This document shows, in pieces, positions 1 to 7,248 of a stretch of DNA of 12,977 nt. Both the position numbers and the translations under genes were made by a program. The notes below the pieces were generated by a model. The model did not search any database and was not told the DNA's origin. It saw only the letters and a program-made list of their open reading frames with translations. The DNA comes from an uncultured Eubacteriales bacterium (lineage in GTDB: Bacteria; Bacillota; Clostridia; Oscillospirales; Acutalibacteraceae), in contig ONWI01000221.1 of the NCBI GenBank assembly GCA_900321515.1, positions 1-12,977 of the forward strand, read 5' to 3'. How positions within the stretch are numbered: position 1 is the first letter of the stretch; every line of letters begins with the position of its first letter.

Positions 1-471
1 AAGGCTGAGGATAAGGCAAAGGACGATGCTGACAACAAGCTCATCGACCAGCTCATCGACCTTGTGGAAGCCGACATCCCTGAGGTTATGTATGACAACA
101 AGGTCACTGAGAACATCAACGACTTCTCCTACAACCTCCAGATGCAGGGCATGAACATCGACAACTACCTCAAGTTTACCGGTATGGACATGGAGGCTCT
201 CAGAGGTCAGTTCAGAGACAAGGCTATCCATCAGGTCAAGCTCCGTCTTGCGCTTGAAAAGATCGCCGAGCTGGAGAATATCGAGGTCAGCGACGAGGAA
301 ATTGACAAGGCATACGACGATCTCGCCAAGAATTATGGCGTGGAGCTTGACAAGGTCAGACAGATCGTTCCCGTGGACGGTCTCAGAAAGGATGTTGCGG
401 TTGAGAAGGCGGTTGACGTCGTGCGCGACAACGCATCCTATGTCACAGTCAAGGCTGACGCTGCCGAGTAA
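1..471 (+). CDS. tig: Trigger factor, C-terminal part (5' end outside window)
   Basis: The frame is open from the first base and reads 156 residues to the TAA at 469-471, so the gene starts upstream of the window. Trigger factor is the ribosome-bound chaperone and peptidyl-prolyl isomerase that meets nascent chains. What is visible is the C-terminal SurA-like helical chaperone domain: a charged lead-in, a segment typical of the family (EADIPEVMYDNKV, about residues 24-36 of the visible part), the NLQMQGMNIDNYLKF stretch, and a helical end with EVSDEEIDKAYDDLAKNYG. The ribosome-binding and PPIase domains are not in view. Its position directly upstream of clpP and clpX is the usual Firmicutes order and supports the call. 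I see no terminator after the stop, so read-through into the clpP leader is possible. Confidence 0.93.
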   Translation, partial: KAEDKAKDDADNKLIDQLIDLVEADIPEVMYDNKVTENINDFSYNLQMQGMNIDNYLKFTGMDMEALRGQFRDKAIHQVKLRLALEKIAELENIEVSDEEIDKAYDDLAKNYGVELDKVRQIVPVDGLRKDVAVEKAVDVVRDNASYVTVKADAAE

Positions 472-496
472 AAATAATTCATTATTACCCGACATA

Positions 497-531
497 TTGC
501 GGCAAATCTTTTGCGGCATCCGTTATATAAT
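497..531 (+). promoter_or_regulatory. Putative clpP promoter with palindromic and direct-repeat operator-like sequence
   Basis: A perfect -10 hexamer TATAAT lies at 526-531. At the expected -35 position (about 503-508) there is no good hexamer. Instead there is a palindrome GCAAA-TCT-TTTGC (502-514) and a direct repeat TTGCGGCA (497-504 and 511-518). A weak -35 overlapped by a repeat suggests a promoter that depends on, or is blocked by, a protein bound there. No CIRCE element or CtsR heptamer repeat is seen. The regulator is unknown. Confidence 0.5.
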
Positions 532-535
532 TGAA

Positions 536-628
536 TGTGGGCGCAGCAGCCCGCGATAAATTAAAAATCATTAACGGCGTATTGCAAGTGATGAAGTAAA
601 GGCAAGAATAATTCATCTGCAATGCGCC
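536..628 (+). promoter_or_regulatory. Structured clpP 5' leader with two hairpins
   Basis: Two strong inverted repeats follow the -10 box. The first pairs 536-542 with 549-555 (GGGC/GCCC core, loop GCAGCA), close to the expected transcription start near 538. The second pairs GGCGTATTGCA (576-586) with TGCAATGCGCC (618-628), 11 bp with one G-U. It continues inward, after a 3-nt bulge, as GATGAA (590-595) with TTCATC (612-617) around a 16-nt loop containing AAAGG. No T-run follows, so this is not a terminator. A role in mRNA stability or translation of clpP is inferred. Confidence 0.55.
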
Positions 629-661
629 ATTATGACATTATTGTGGAAAGGAAGATATTTT

Positions 662-1246
662 ATGAGCAATCTGGTACCTTACGTTGTGGAACAAACCAGC
701 AGAGGCGAGCGTTCCTACGACATCTATTCGCGTCTGCTCAATGACAGGATTATCATGCTTTTTGACGAGGTAAACAGCGTGACCGCAAGTCTTGTTACCG
801 CACAGCTTCTCTACCTTGAGGGACAGGATCCCAAGAAGGACATCTGCCTCTATATCAACAGTCCGGGCGGAGCAGTCAAGGACGGCCTTGCCATCTACGA
901 CACAATGAATTACATCAAGTGCGACGTGTCCACCATATGCATGGGCATGGCTGCGAGCATGGGCGCGTTTCTTTTAGCCGCCGGAGCCAAGGGCAAGCGT
1001 CTGGCGCTGCCTAACAGCGAAATAATGATTCATCAGCCGCTTGGCGGAGCGCAGGGTCAGGCAACCGATATCGAGATTCAGGCAAATCAGATCCTCAAAA
1101 CCAAAAAGAAGCTGAATGAAATGCTCGCGGCTGCCACAGGCAAGCCTTATTCCCAGATATGTCTCGACACCGAGCGCGACAACTACATGTCCGCCGAGGA
1201 AGCAAAGGAATACGGTCTGATCGACCGCGTCATTTACAAACGATAG
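662..1246 (+). CDS. clpP: ATP-dependent Clp protease proteolytic subunit ClpP
   Basis: This is the cytosolic serine peptidase that forms the double-heptamer chamber fed by ClpX or other AAA+ unfoldases. The 194-residue length is normal for the family. The catalytic triad is visible: Ser99 in MGMAASMGAF, His124 in MIHQPLGG and Asp173 in ERDNYMS; the oxyanion-region glycines are in INSPGG (65-70). An in-frame ATG at 632 would add ten residues (MTLLWKGRYF) and overlap the leader hairpin. I prefer ATG 662 because AAGGAAG (about 647-653) sits at good distance and the protein then begins in the family manner (MSNLVPYVVEQTSRGER). clpX follows after 13 nt, so the two are very likely one transcript. 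The promoter and a structured leader lie upstream. Confidence 0.97.
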   Translation: MSNLVPYVVEQTSRGERSYDIYSRLLNDRIIMLFDEVNSVTASLVTAQLLYLEGQDPKKDICLYINSPGGAVKDGLAIYDTMNYIKCDVSTICMGMAASMGAFLLAAGAKGKRLALPNSEIMIHQPLGGAQGQATDIEIQANQILKTKKKLNEMLAAATGKPYSQICLDTERDNYMSAEEAKEYGLIDRVIYKR

Positions 1247-1259
1247 GATTGGTGATTGA

Positions 1260-2597
1260 ATGCCCTATAAGGAAAGAAACGATGAACCCACGTGTTCATT
1301 CTGTCATAAGGGCGAGGAGGACGGCGTTCGTCTGGTGCAGGGACCGGGAGTATATATTTGCAGTGACTGCGTATCGCTCTGTTCGCAGATACTCCGTAAG
1401 GACGGTCTTTATGATATTGATGAATACGATGACGAGGCTTTTTCCATGGGAGATTTCGAGATACTTCGTCCCGCCGAAATCAAGGAGCATCTGGATAAAT
1501 ATGTCATCGGTCAGGACAATGCGAAAATTGCCCTTTCGGTGGCGGTATATAATCATTACAAGCGCATAATGGGTAAAAACGACGACGGCGTGGAGCTTCA
1601 GAAGAGCAATATCCTTCTTCTGGGTCCCACCGGCGTGGGCAAGACCTTCCTCGCCCAGTCGCTCGCCAAGATACTCAACGTGCCGTTTGCCATAGCTGAC
1701 GCGACCACGCTCACGGAGGCGGGTTATGTCGGCGAGGACGTTGAAAACATTCTGCTCCGTCTGATACAGGCGGCGGATTTTGATGTGGAACGCGCCCAGC
1801 GCGGCATCATCTACATTGACGAGATCGACAAGATCTCACGCAAATCCGAAAATACCTCCATCACACGCGATGTGAGCGGTGAAGGCGTTCAGCAGGCGCT
1901 GCTGAAGATCCTCGAAGGGACAGTGGCGAATGTTCCTCCCCAGGGCGGCAGAAAACACCCGCAGCAGGAATTTATTCCCATTGACACCACCAACATTCTC
2001 TTTATCTGCGGCGGCGCGTTCGACGGCATAGAGAAGATAATCGAGAAGCGCGTGGGCAATTCATCGCTGGGCTTCGGTGCGGAGATCCGCACGCAGGACG
2101 ACCTTGACTACAGCGAGCTTATCTCAAAGTGCATTCCGCACGATCTGGTCAAGTTCGGACTGATTCCCGAACTGGTGGGACGTCTGCCTGTGCTGACATC
2201 GCTGAGGGCGCTCGACAAGGATTCTCTGATAAGAATCATGACCGAGCCGAAGAACGCTATTGTCAAGCAGTATCAGGCGCTTTTCCACATGGACGAGGTG
2301 GAGCTTGAATTTGATCCGGAAGCGCTGGGGCGCATAGCCGAGAAGGCGCTCGACCAGAAAACCGGCGCGAGAGGACTCAGGGGCGTCATAGAGGGCATTC
2401 TCACCCCCATCATGTTCTCGGTTCCGTCTGAGGAAAACGTGGCTAAGGTAATAATTACCCGCGACTGCGTTGACGGAAAAGGTCAGCCCGAACTGATTCG
2501 CCGCGCGCCCGCAATGGACGAGATTCCATCCGGAGACCAGAAGCCTCCCGTGAAGAAGACGGCGTCAAGAAAAACGGCTAAAAAGACCGACGCGTAA
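1260..2597 (+). CDS. clpX: ATP-dependent Clp protease ATP-binding subunit ClpX
   Basis: This is the hexameric AAA+ unfoldase that delivers substrates to ClpP. The 445-residue protein has the complete family layout: an N-terminal zinc-binding domain (Cys12, Cys15, Cys34, Cys37), Walker A GPTGVGKT (122-129), the pore loop GYVGED (155-160), Walker B IIYIDEID (183-190), the RKH loop (231-233), the arginine finger in ELVGRLP (Arg308) and sensor II in TGARGLR (Arg371). The ClpP-docking loop reads LGF (270-272) where E. coli has IGF; this is conservative and agrees with the neighbouring clpP. The C-terminal tail from about 425 is lysine-rich and probably disordered. The start is ATG 1260, with an SD-like GGTGA (1251-1255) close in front, suggesting coupling to clpP. 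A strong terminator follows. Confidence 0.98.
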   Translation: MPYKERNDEPTCSFCHKGEEDGVRLVQGPGVYICSDCVSLCSQILRKDGLYDIDEYDDEAFSMGDFEILRPAEIKEHLDKYVIGQDNAKIALSVAVYNHYKRIMGKNDDGVELQKSNILLLGPTGVGKTFLAQSLAKILNVPFAIADATTLTEAGYVGEDVENILLRLIQAADFDVERAQRGIIYIDEIDKISRKSENTSITRDVSGEGVQQALLKILEGTVANVPPQGGRKHPQQEFIPIDTTNILFICGGAFDGIEKIIEKRVGNSSLGFGAEIRTQDDLDYSELISKCIPHDLVKFGLIPELVGRLPVLTSLRALDKDSLIRIMTEPKNAIVKQYQALFHMDEVELEFDPEALGRIAEKALDQKTGARGLRGVIEGILTPIMFSVPSEENVAKVIITRDCVDGKGQPELIRRAPAMDEIPSGDQKPPVKKTASRKTAKKTDA

Positions 2598-2616
2598 ATA
2601 TTCACTCAAATAATAC

Positions 2617-2669
2617 GGAGAGCAGTATCTTTTTTTGCGTCATCGCAAGAGGGGAGACTGCTCTTTTTT
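2617..2669 (+). terminator. Strong intrinsic terminator after clpX
   Basis: A near-continuous hairpin pairs 2619-2639 with 2644-2664 around the loop TCAT. The 21 positions contain one A-G mismatch and several G-U pairs; the outer arms are AGAGCAGT and ACTGCTCT. The T-run at 2664-2669 follows directly. It begins about 20 nt after the clpX stop and should separate the clpPX transcript from lon. Confidence 0.88.
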
Positions 2670-2700
2670 GTGGTAAGAGGTATTATTAATAAAATGTTTC

Positions 2701-2729
2701 TTGCAATATTTTGCGGTATAATTTATAAT
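2701..2729 (+). promoter_or_regulatory. lon promoter
   Basis: TTGCAA (2701-2706) and a perfect TATAAT (2724-2729) are separated by 17 bp, an excellent vegetative promoter. Inside the spacer is GCAA-TATT-TTGC (2703-2714) followed by GG, similar to the GCAAA-TCT-TTTGC-GG at the clpP promoter. This could be a shared operator. The expected start of transcription is near 2736, leaving a leader of about 44 nt with an AGGAGAAGG ribosome binding site. Confidence 0.75.
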
Positions 2730-2779
2730 AACTAAGAATATCGGCAAGAAAATAAAAGCAATTCAGGAGAAGGAACGAT

Positions 2780-5254
2780 ATGGCGAATTCATCAAGCAAA
2801 CCTCAGAAAAAAAACATGCCAATAATAATGCTCCCCGACGCGGTGGTATTTCCGGGCTGTCCGCACCAGTTCACCGTCTACGGAGCGGAAATGATAGAGG
2901 CGATACGCACAGCGCGCAAAGCGGACAGGTGCGTATTCATCATGCTCAGCGAAAAAGGCGAGTCGGTTTTTGACGTGTCCCGAAGGGTTGGCGTCGTGGC
3001 GACAATCAATCAGATGCTCCGTCACCCAGAGGAGGAAAGCATGCATGTCCGTGTAGTCGGCGAATACCGGGGCTGGGTGACTGCCGCGAATAACAGCGAC
3101 TCTTTCACCATGGTTGATGTCCTTCCGGCGGAAGATCTCAGCGACGAGGCGGAAAAGGACCCGTCAGGCGCACTGCACAACAGGCTGTTCAAGGAGCTTG
3201 TGCCGAGTCTCAACCGCGCCGATGAAAAGCCGGACATCGACGTTCATTTTGTAATGGAACGTCGCGGCGGCGGGTTGGGCAGCATGACCGACGCGGCGGC
3301 TTACATATACCCGTTCCCGCTGAAGACCAAGCAGCAGATGCTCAATTGCCTTTCGGCGACAGAAAGGGCTAAACTGCTTATCAGCGCGTTATCCCTGGAG
3401 CTGGAACAGGCGAAGCTCGACCGGGAAATTGAAAAAAAGACATCAAAAGCGATGGACGATTCACAGAAGGAATATTATCTCAGGGAGAAGATCCGGATTA
3501 TTTCGGAGGAACTGGGCGACGGCGGCACTCCAGAGAGCGACGCGGAGAATTACAATAAGCGCATCGAAGCCATCGACGCGGGCGACGAGGTCAAGGACAT
3601 TCTGTTCCGTGAGGCGCGCAAGCTGGCGAAGCTGCCCTACGGCTCGCAGGAGGCAGCCGTAATCAGAGGATATCTTGACGTATGCCTTTCGCTTCCGTGG
3701 GGCATCAGAACGCAGGACAACCTCAGCGTAAAGGATGCCGCCGCGATTCTCGACCGCGATCACTACGGGCTGGAAAAGGTCAAGGAACGCATTCTGGAAC
3801 TCATCGCGGTCCGCGCGCTGGTTCCGGATATCAAGGGACAGATAATCTGTCTGGAAGGCCCTCCCGGTGTGGGCAAGACTTCCATAGCCCATTCGATCGC
3901 GGAAGCGATGGGGCGCAAATATGTGCGCGTGTCACTCGGCGGCGTGCGGGACGAGGCGGAAATCAGGGGACACCGCAAGACCTATCTCGGCTCCATGCCT
4001 GGACGTATCGTGGATGCGGTGGTGCGCGCCGGCAGCATGAATCCGCTGATTCTGCTCGATGAAATCGACAAGCTCTCCAATGACTACAAGGGCGACCCGA
4101 CTTCGGCGCTGCTGGAAGTGCTCGATCCGGAGCAGAACAAAACCTTCACCGACCACTTTTTGGACATTCCGCTGGATCTGAGCGGAGTGCTTTTCATCAC
4201 CACAGCCAACAACATCGGGGCGATTCCGACCCCGCTCTACGACCGCATGGAGATCATCGAACTGCCGAGTTACACCCATGAGGAAAAGGCGATGATCGCC
4301 AAGAAGTACCTTGTTCCCAAGCAGCTTGAACGCACGGGACTCAGCCAGAAGAAGGTGCGCATCACCGACGCGGCGATTGCCCGGCTGATCGAGGATTACA
4401 CCCGTGAAGCTGGTGTGCGCAATCTCGAGCGCGAGATTGCCTCGCTCTGCCGCAAATGCGCCAAGAAGCTGGTAGCGGGAGAATCGGAGAAGATTTCGGT
4501 CAACGGCAGGAATATCGAGAGCTTCATGGGCAAGCCGAAGTACAAGCGAGAGGAACGCCCGAAGGAGCTGATTCCGGGACTTGCCAACGGACTTGCGTGG
4601 ACGTGGGTAGGCGGCGAAATGCTGGAAATCGAGGTCGCCGTGATGGACGGTTCCGGCAAGACCACGCTCACCGGGCAACTGGGCGACGTGATGCGGGAAT
4701 CGGCGCAGACCGCCATGACCTGCATCCATCAGAGGGCGCGTGAGCTGGGCATAGACCTGGGCGTGTTCAATTCAAAGGATATCCACATTCACGTTCCGGA
4801 GGGCGCGGTGCCGAAGGACGGACCTTCGGCGGGCATCACGCTTGCCACCGCCATCGTGTCGGCTCTCACGGGCAATCCCATGAAGGGCGACGTTGCCATG
4901 ACAGGCGAGATCACGCTGACGGGGCGGGTGCTTGCGATAGGCGGACTGCGAGAAAAGAGCATGGCGGCGCTTCGCAGCGGCATCAGGACGGTCATCATTC
5001 CCGCCGCCAACGAGAAGGACATCGAGGAGTTCAGCGCAACCGTGAAGAACAACATCAAATTCGTGCCGGTCAAGACGATCGACGAAGTTTTCAAGGTGGC
5101 ATTTGCCGAACCTCCCAAGCCGGTGAAGGCGCCGGAGAAGGAAGAAAAGAGCGAATCCGTGCAGGAGAATGAGTCGGAGAAAGAGAAGGGGGCAGTCACG
5201 GAGCCGGCGGGAGAAGCGGAACAAGAGAGCGGGGGAGAGCAGCATGAAGTTTGA
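2780..5254 (+). CDS. lon: ATP-dependent protease Lon (LonA type)
   Basis: This is a soluble homo-hexameric AAA+ protease that degrades misfolded and regulatory proteins. The 824 residues show the LonA order: an N-terminal substrate domain (about 13-215), a coiled-coil-rich linker (about 205-310), Walker A GPPGVGKT (360-367), Walker B LILLDEID (423-430), and the C-terminal protease domain with the Ser683 (KDGPSAG) and Lys726 (GLREKSM) dyad. There is no membrane segment, so it is not LonB. From about residue 776 there is an unusual tail of some 48 residues, rich in Glu, Lys and Pro, which looks disordered. ATG 2780 follows AGGAGAAGG at good spacing. The last 11 nt overlap engB, and the tail-coding purine-rich DNA supplies the engB ribosome binding site. 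The gene has its own promoter behind the clpX terminator. Confidence 0.97.
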   Translation: MANSSSKPQKKNMPIIMLPDAVVFPGCPHQFTVYGAEMIEAIRTARKADRCVFIMLSEKGESVFDVSRRVGVVATINQMLRHPEEESMHVRVVGEYRGWVTAANNSDSFTMVDVLPAEDLSDEAEKDPSGALHNRLFKELVPSLNRADEKPDIDVHFVMERRGGGLGSMTDAAAYIYPFPLKTKQQMLNCLSATERAKLLISALSLELEQAKLDREIEKKTSKAMDDSQKEYYLREKIRIISEELGDGGTPESDAENYNKRIEAIDAGDEVKDILFREARKLAKLPYGSQEAAVIRGYLDVCLSLPWGIRTQDNLSVKDAAAILDRDHYGLEKVKERILELIAVRALVPDIKGQIICLEGPPGVGKTSIAHSIAEAMGRKYVRVSLGGVRDEAEIRGHRKTYLGSMPGRIVDAVVRAGSMNPLILLDEIDKLSNDYKGDPTSALLEVLDPEQNKTFTDHFLDIPLDLSGVLFITTANNIGAIPTPLYDRMEIIELPSYTHEEKAMIAKKYLVPKQLERTGLSQKKVRITDAAIARLIEDYTREAGVRNLEREIASLCRKCAKKLVAGESEKISVNGRNIESFMGKPKYKREERPKELIPGLANGLAWTWVGGEMLEIEVAVMDGSGKTTLTGQLGDVMRESAQTAMTCIHQRARELGIDLGVFNSKDIHIHVPEGAVPKDGPSAGITLATAIVSALTGNPMKGDVAMTGEITLTGRVLAIGGLREKSMAALRSGIRTVIIPAANEKDIEEFSATVKNNIKFVPVKTIDEVFKVAFAEPPKPVKAPEKEEKSESVQENESEKEKGAVTEPAGEAEQESGGEQHEV

Positions 5255-5828
5255 GAGCGCCAGTTTTGAGCTTGCGGCGGGAACGTCGGAACAGCTTCCT
5301 CCGAGCGATATGCCGGAGGTGGTCTTTGCAGGACATTCCAACGTGGGCAAATCGTCGCTTATCAATAAGATTCTCAACCGCAAAAATCTGGCACGAGTAA
5401 GTTCGCAGCCGGGCAAAACCGCCACCATAAATTTTTACAATCTGGAAGGAGCGCGGCTGGTAGACCTGCCGGGATACGGCTTTGCGAAGGTGAGCGCGGG
5501 GGAGAAGAAACGCTGGGCGGAACTGATCGAGGGCTACTTCCATCAGGCGCGGGACCTGCGGCTGGTTGTGATGCTGATTGACAGCCGTCATCCGGCATCC
5601 AAGGACGACATGATGATGCTGGATTACCTCATCGAGGGAGAATTCCCGATGAAGATCGTGCTGACCAAGATAGACAAGCTGAAGCCGACAGAGCGGAAGA
5701 AGCGGCTGGAAGCGATACCGGACGAGCTTGACATTGATCTGGAATACATGCTGCCTTTTTCGGCGGTGACGGGGGAAGGCGCGGAGAAATTAAGGGAGAT
5801 CATAAAGGAATGCGTGGAGGAAGAGTGA
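5244..5828 (+). CDS. engB: Ribosome biogenesis GTP-binding protein EngB/YsxC
   Basis: This is a small essential-class GTPase involved in assembly of the 50S ribosomal subunit. The 194 residues carry all G motifs in order: G1 GHSNVGKS (30-37), the G2 region PGKTATINFY (56-65), G3 DLPGYG (74-79), G4 TKID (141-144) and G5 SAVTG (173-177). The family hallmark, residues around KVSAGEKKRWAELIEGYF after G3, is present. The frame is open from 5169, but ATG 5244 is preferred: it gives the normal family length, starts with MKFESASFEL, and has GGGGGAG (5231-5237) six nt in front. It overlaps the end of lon by 11 nt, so the two are cotranscribed and probably translationally coupled; lon followed by ysxC is the B. 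subtilis order. The stop is followed almost at once by a repeat element. Confidence 0.96.
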   Translation: MKFESASFELAAGTSEQLPPSDMPEVVFAGHSNVGKSSLINKILNRKNLARVSSQPGKTATINFYNLEGARLVDLPGYGFAKVSAGEKKRWAELIEGYFHQARDLRLVVMLIDSRHPASKDDMMMLDYLIEGEFPMKIVLTKIDKLKPTERKKRLEAIPDELDIDLEYMLPFSAVTGEGAEKLREIIKECVEEE

Positions 5829-5830
5829 GG

Positions 5831-5936
5831 AGTGGTCAGTGGGGAGTGAGAAAAAAGAAAAAAGCAAGCGCGCTGCGACGCAAATCAGGCTTAGGCGCCA
5901 TCGATAAAATACCTTATCCAACTTTTCCTGACCACG
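5831..5936. repeat. Interspersed repeat copy 1, MITE-like with inverted ends
   Basis: The stretch starts with heptamer units (AGTGGTC, AGTGGGG, AGT at 5831-5847), then a purine-rich tract, then AAGCGCGCTGCGACG. Its left end pairs with its right end: 5832-5847 with 5921-5935, about 15 bp with one bulged T and several G-U pairs (GTGGTCAG core against CTGACCAC). The same left half occurs again at the window's end (12902-12977), also directly after a stop codon. This suggests a small repeated non-coding element. No transposase is present in the window. It fills the first part of the 325-bp gap before the YerC-like gene. Confidence 0.6.
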
Positions 5937-5995
5937 ATTCACGCCAACTATAATTGAGTCCAAAATTGATTTCCGTGCGCTTGAAAAAATTCCGC

Positions 5996-6024
5996 TTTAC
6001 ATTTTCGGAATAATGTGTTAAAAT
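5996..6024 (+). promoter_or_regulatory. Promoter of the YerC-like/methyltransferase genes
   Basis: TTTACA (5996-6001), a 17-bp spacer and TAAAAT (6019-6024), with a TGT extended -10 immediately upstream (6016-6018). Transcription should start near 6031, giving a leader of about 120 nt. That leader holds a short palindrome ACTTT-T-AAAGT (6046-6056) and a longer one at 6087-6116. Confidence 0.65.
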
Positions 6025-6086
6025 AATGATGATTTACTGCTCTAAACTTTTAAAGTGCCGAAATACGTCATTTGAACGGGCAGTCA

Positions 6087-6116
6087 GTGATATTATTTAT
6101 AGCGAAATAATATCAT
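6087..6116. promoter_or_regulatory. Perfect palindrome upstream of the YerC-like gene (operator or RNA hairpin)
   Basis: GATATTATTT (6089-6098) and AAATAATATC (6105-6114) are exact inverted repeats around ATAGCG, and the pairing extends outward by T6088-A6115. A TATAAT at 6116-6121 overlaps the outer edge. No T-run follows, so it is not a terminator. The position in front of a TrpR-fold regulator makes an autoregulatory operator plausible; that is inference. Confidence 0.5.
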
Positions 6117-6153
6117 ATAATGAAAAAAGAAAAAATCATCAGAGGTAATTGTA

Positions 6154-6486
6154 ATGAGCAATCAGTCAAAACTGCACGACAAGCATACCGATTTTCTGTT
6201 CCAATGCATATTGCAGCTTAAAGATATCGACGAATGCTATGATTTTTTTGAGGATCTGAGCACGGTGTCGGAGCTGAAGGCGATGTCCCAGAGGGCTGTT
6301 GTCGCCAAAATGCTGAGGGATAAGCACGTTTACAGCGATATAGTTGCCAGCACGGGCGCAAGCACTGCCACCATCAGCCGGGTGAACCGTTCGCTCAATT
6401 ACGGCAGCGACGGATACGATATGATATTCAGACGGCTGGATGAAGCCGAAAGGGGAGAGAATCCCGAGGGCGTGGAGCAGCAATGA
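6154..6486 (+). CDS. YerC/YecD-family TrpR-like transcriptional regulator
   Basis: This 110-residue protein matches the YerC/YecD family of TrpR-related DNA-binding proteins, common in Firmicutes and mostly of unknown target. It is all helical, with the family pattern DFLFQCILQLKDIDECYDFF (13-32), DLSTVSELKAMSQR (34-47) and a helix-turn-helix at about 60-82 ending in STATISRVNRSLNYG. In TrpR the same fold binds a palindrome as a dimer and senses tryptophan; no ligand can be assigned here. ATG 6154 has AGAGG (6141-6145) upstream. Its stop overlaps the start of the methyltransferase (ATGA), so the two are an operon. A promoter and palindromes lie upstream and could be its own targets. Confidence 0.88.
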   Translation: MSNQSKLHDKHTDFLFQCILQLKDIDECYDFFEDLSTVSELKAMSQRAVVAKMLRDKHVYSDIVASTGASTATISRVNRSLNYGSDGYDMIFRRLDEAERGENPEGVEQQ

Positions 6487-7217
6487 ACTACGATTTATTT
6501 GCGGAGTATTACGACGAACTGATGTGCGATGTCGATTATCCGGCGCGAGCCGGGTACATCGACGGCATCATCAGGAAATACAAGCCTGACGCGCATCTGC
6601 TGGTGGATCTGGCATGCGGCACAGGCAGTCTGACCGTGAGGCTTGCCGCCATGGGATACGACGTAATAGGCGTTGATCTCTCGGAAAACATGCTCAGCAA
6701 AGCCCGGGAAAAGTCAGACGGAAGCATACTGTACCTTTGCCAGAGCATGCAGGAGCTTGATATGTACGGCACAATAGACGCCTTTGTGTGCACGCTGGAC
6801 AGCCTTAACCATATCGAGAACAGGGAGCAGCTTCTTCTTGCATTCAGCCGTGTGTCTCTTTTTATGGAGCCGGACGGCGTTTTTGTTTTCGACATGAATA
6901 CGCCATATAAGCATGAGCATATTCTGGGGGACAACGCGTTTGTCTATGAGACGGAAGATGTTTACTGTGTGTGGCAGAATGAATACTGCGGAGACGGCAG
7001 GGTTGACATAGCGCTGGACTTTTTCGTTCAGCAGCCCGACGGCAGATATATCAGGGAGAGCGAGGATTTTTCCGAAACTGCGTATTCAACCGGGGATATC
7101 GAGCGAATGCTGCGGGAATCCGGGCTGAGACTGCTGTCCGTCTATGACGACATGACCCTCGATCCGCCCAATCCCAAAAGCGAGAGGATAGTGTTCGTCG
7201 CGGGAAAAGCCAATTAA
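6483..7217 (+). CDS. Class I SAM-dependent methyltransferase, YqeM-like
   Basis: This 244-residue soluble protein has a Rossmann-type methyltransferase core. Motif I is LVDLACGTGSLT (40-51), the acidic end of the second strand is in GVDLSENM (63-70), then CQSMQEL (86-92) and a post-II strand DAFVCTLDSLNHI (99-111). The N-terminal MNYDLFAEYYDELM is characteristic of the YqeM-like group in Firmicutes. The second half (about 130-240) is the family's own cap-like beta region. The methyl acceptor is unknown, and the missing specific substrate motif prevents a finer call. The start overlaps the stop of the YerC-like gene by ATGA, indicating coupled translation. It ends with TAA 83 nt before hslO. 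Confidence 0.88.
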   Translation: MNYDLFAEYYDELMCDVDYPARAGYIDGIIRKYKPDAHLLVDLACGTGSLTVRLAAMGYDVIGVDLSENMLSKAREKSDGSILYLCQSMQELDMYGTIDAFVCTLDSLNHIENREQLLLAFSRVSLFMEPDGVFVFDMNTPYKHEHILGDNAFVYETEDVYCVWQNEYCGDGRVDIALDFFVQQPDGRYIRESEDFSETAYSTGDIERMLRESGLRLLSVYDDMTLDPPNPKSERIVFVAGKAN

Positions 7218-7248
7218 TTCTAATTGTATATGAAAAGCAGACAATCAG

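Noticed and set aside
632..661. Upstream ATG that would extend ClpP by ten residues
   Set aside because: It lies directly after the leader hairpin, has no good ribosome binding site and gives a non-family N-terminus; ATG 662 has both.
472..661. CIRCE or CtsR operator for clpP
   Set aside because: Neither TTAGCACTC-N9-GAGTGCTAA nor the GGTCAAA heptamer repeat is present.
3932..4729. Long minus-strand open frame (265 codons) inside lon
   Set aside because: It is antisense to the conserved AAA+ and protease domains, has no ribosome binding site or recognisable domain, and is explained by the GC-rich codon use of lon.
4772..5428. Minus-strand open frame (218 codons) across the lon-engB junction
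   Set aside because: It is a shadow of two well-supported plus-strand genes with no family resemblance.
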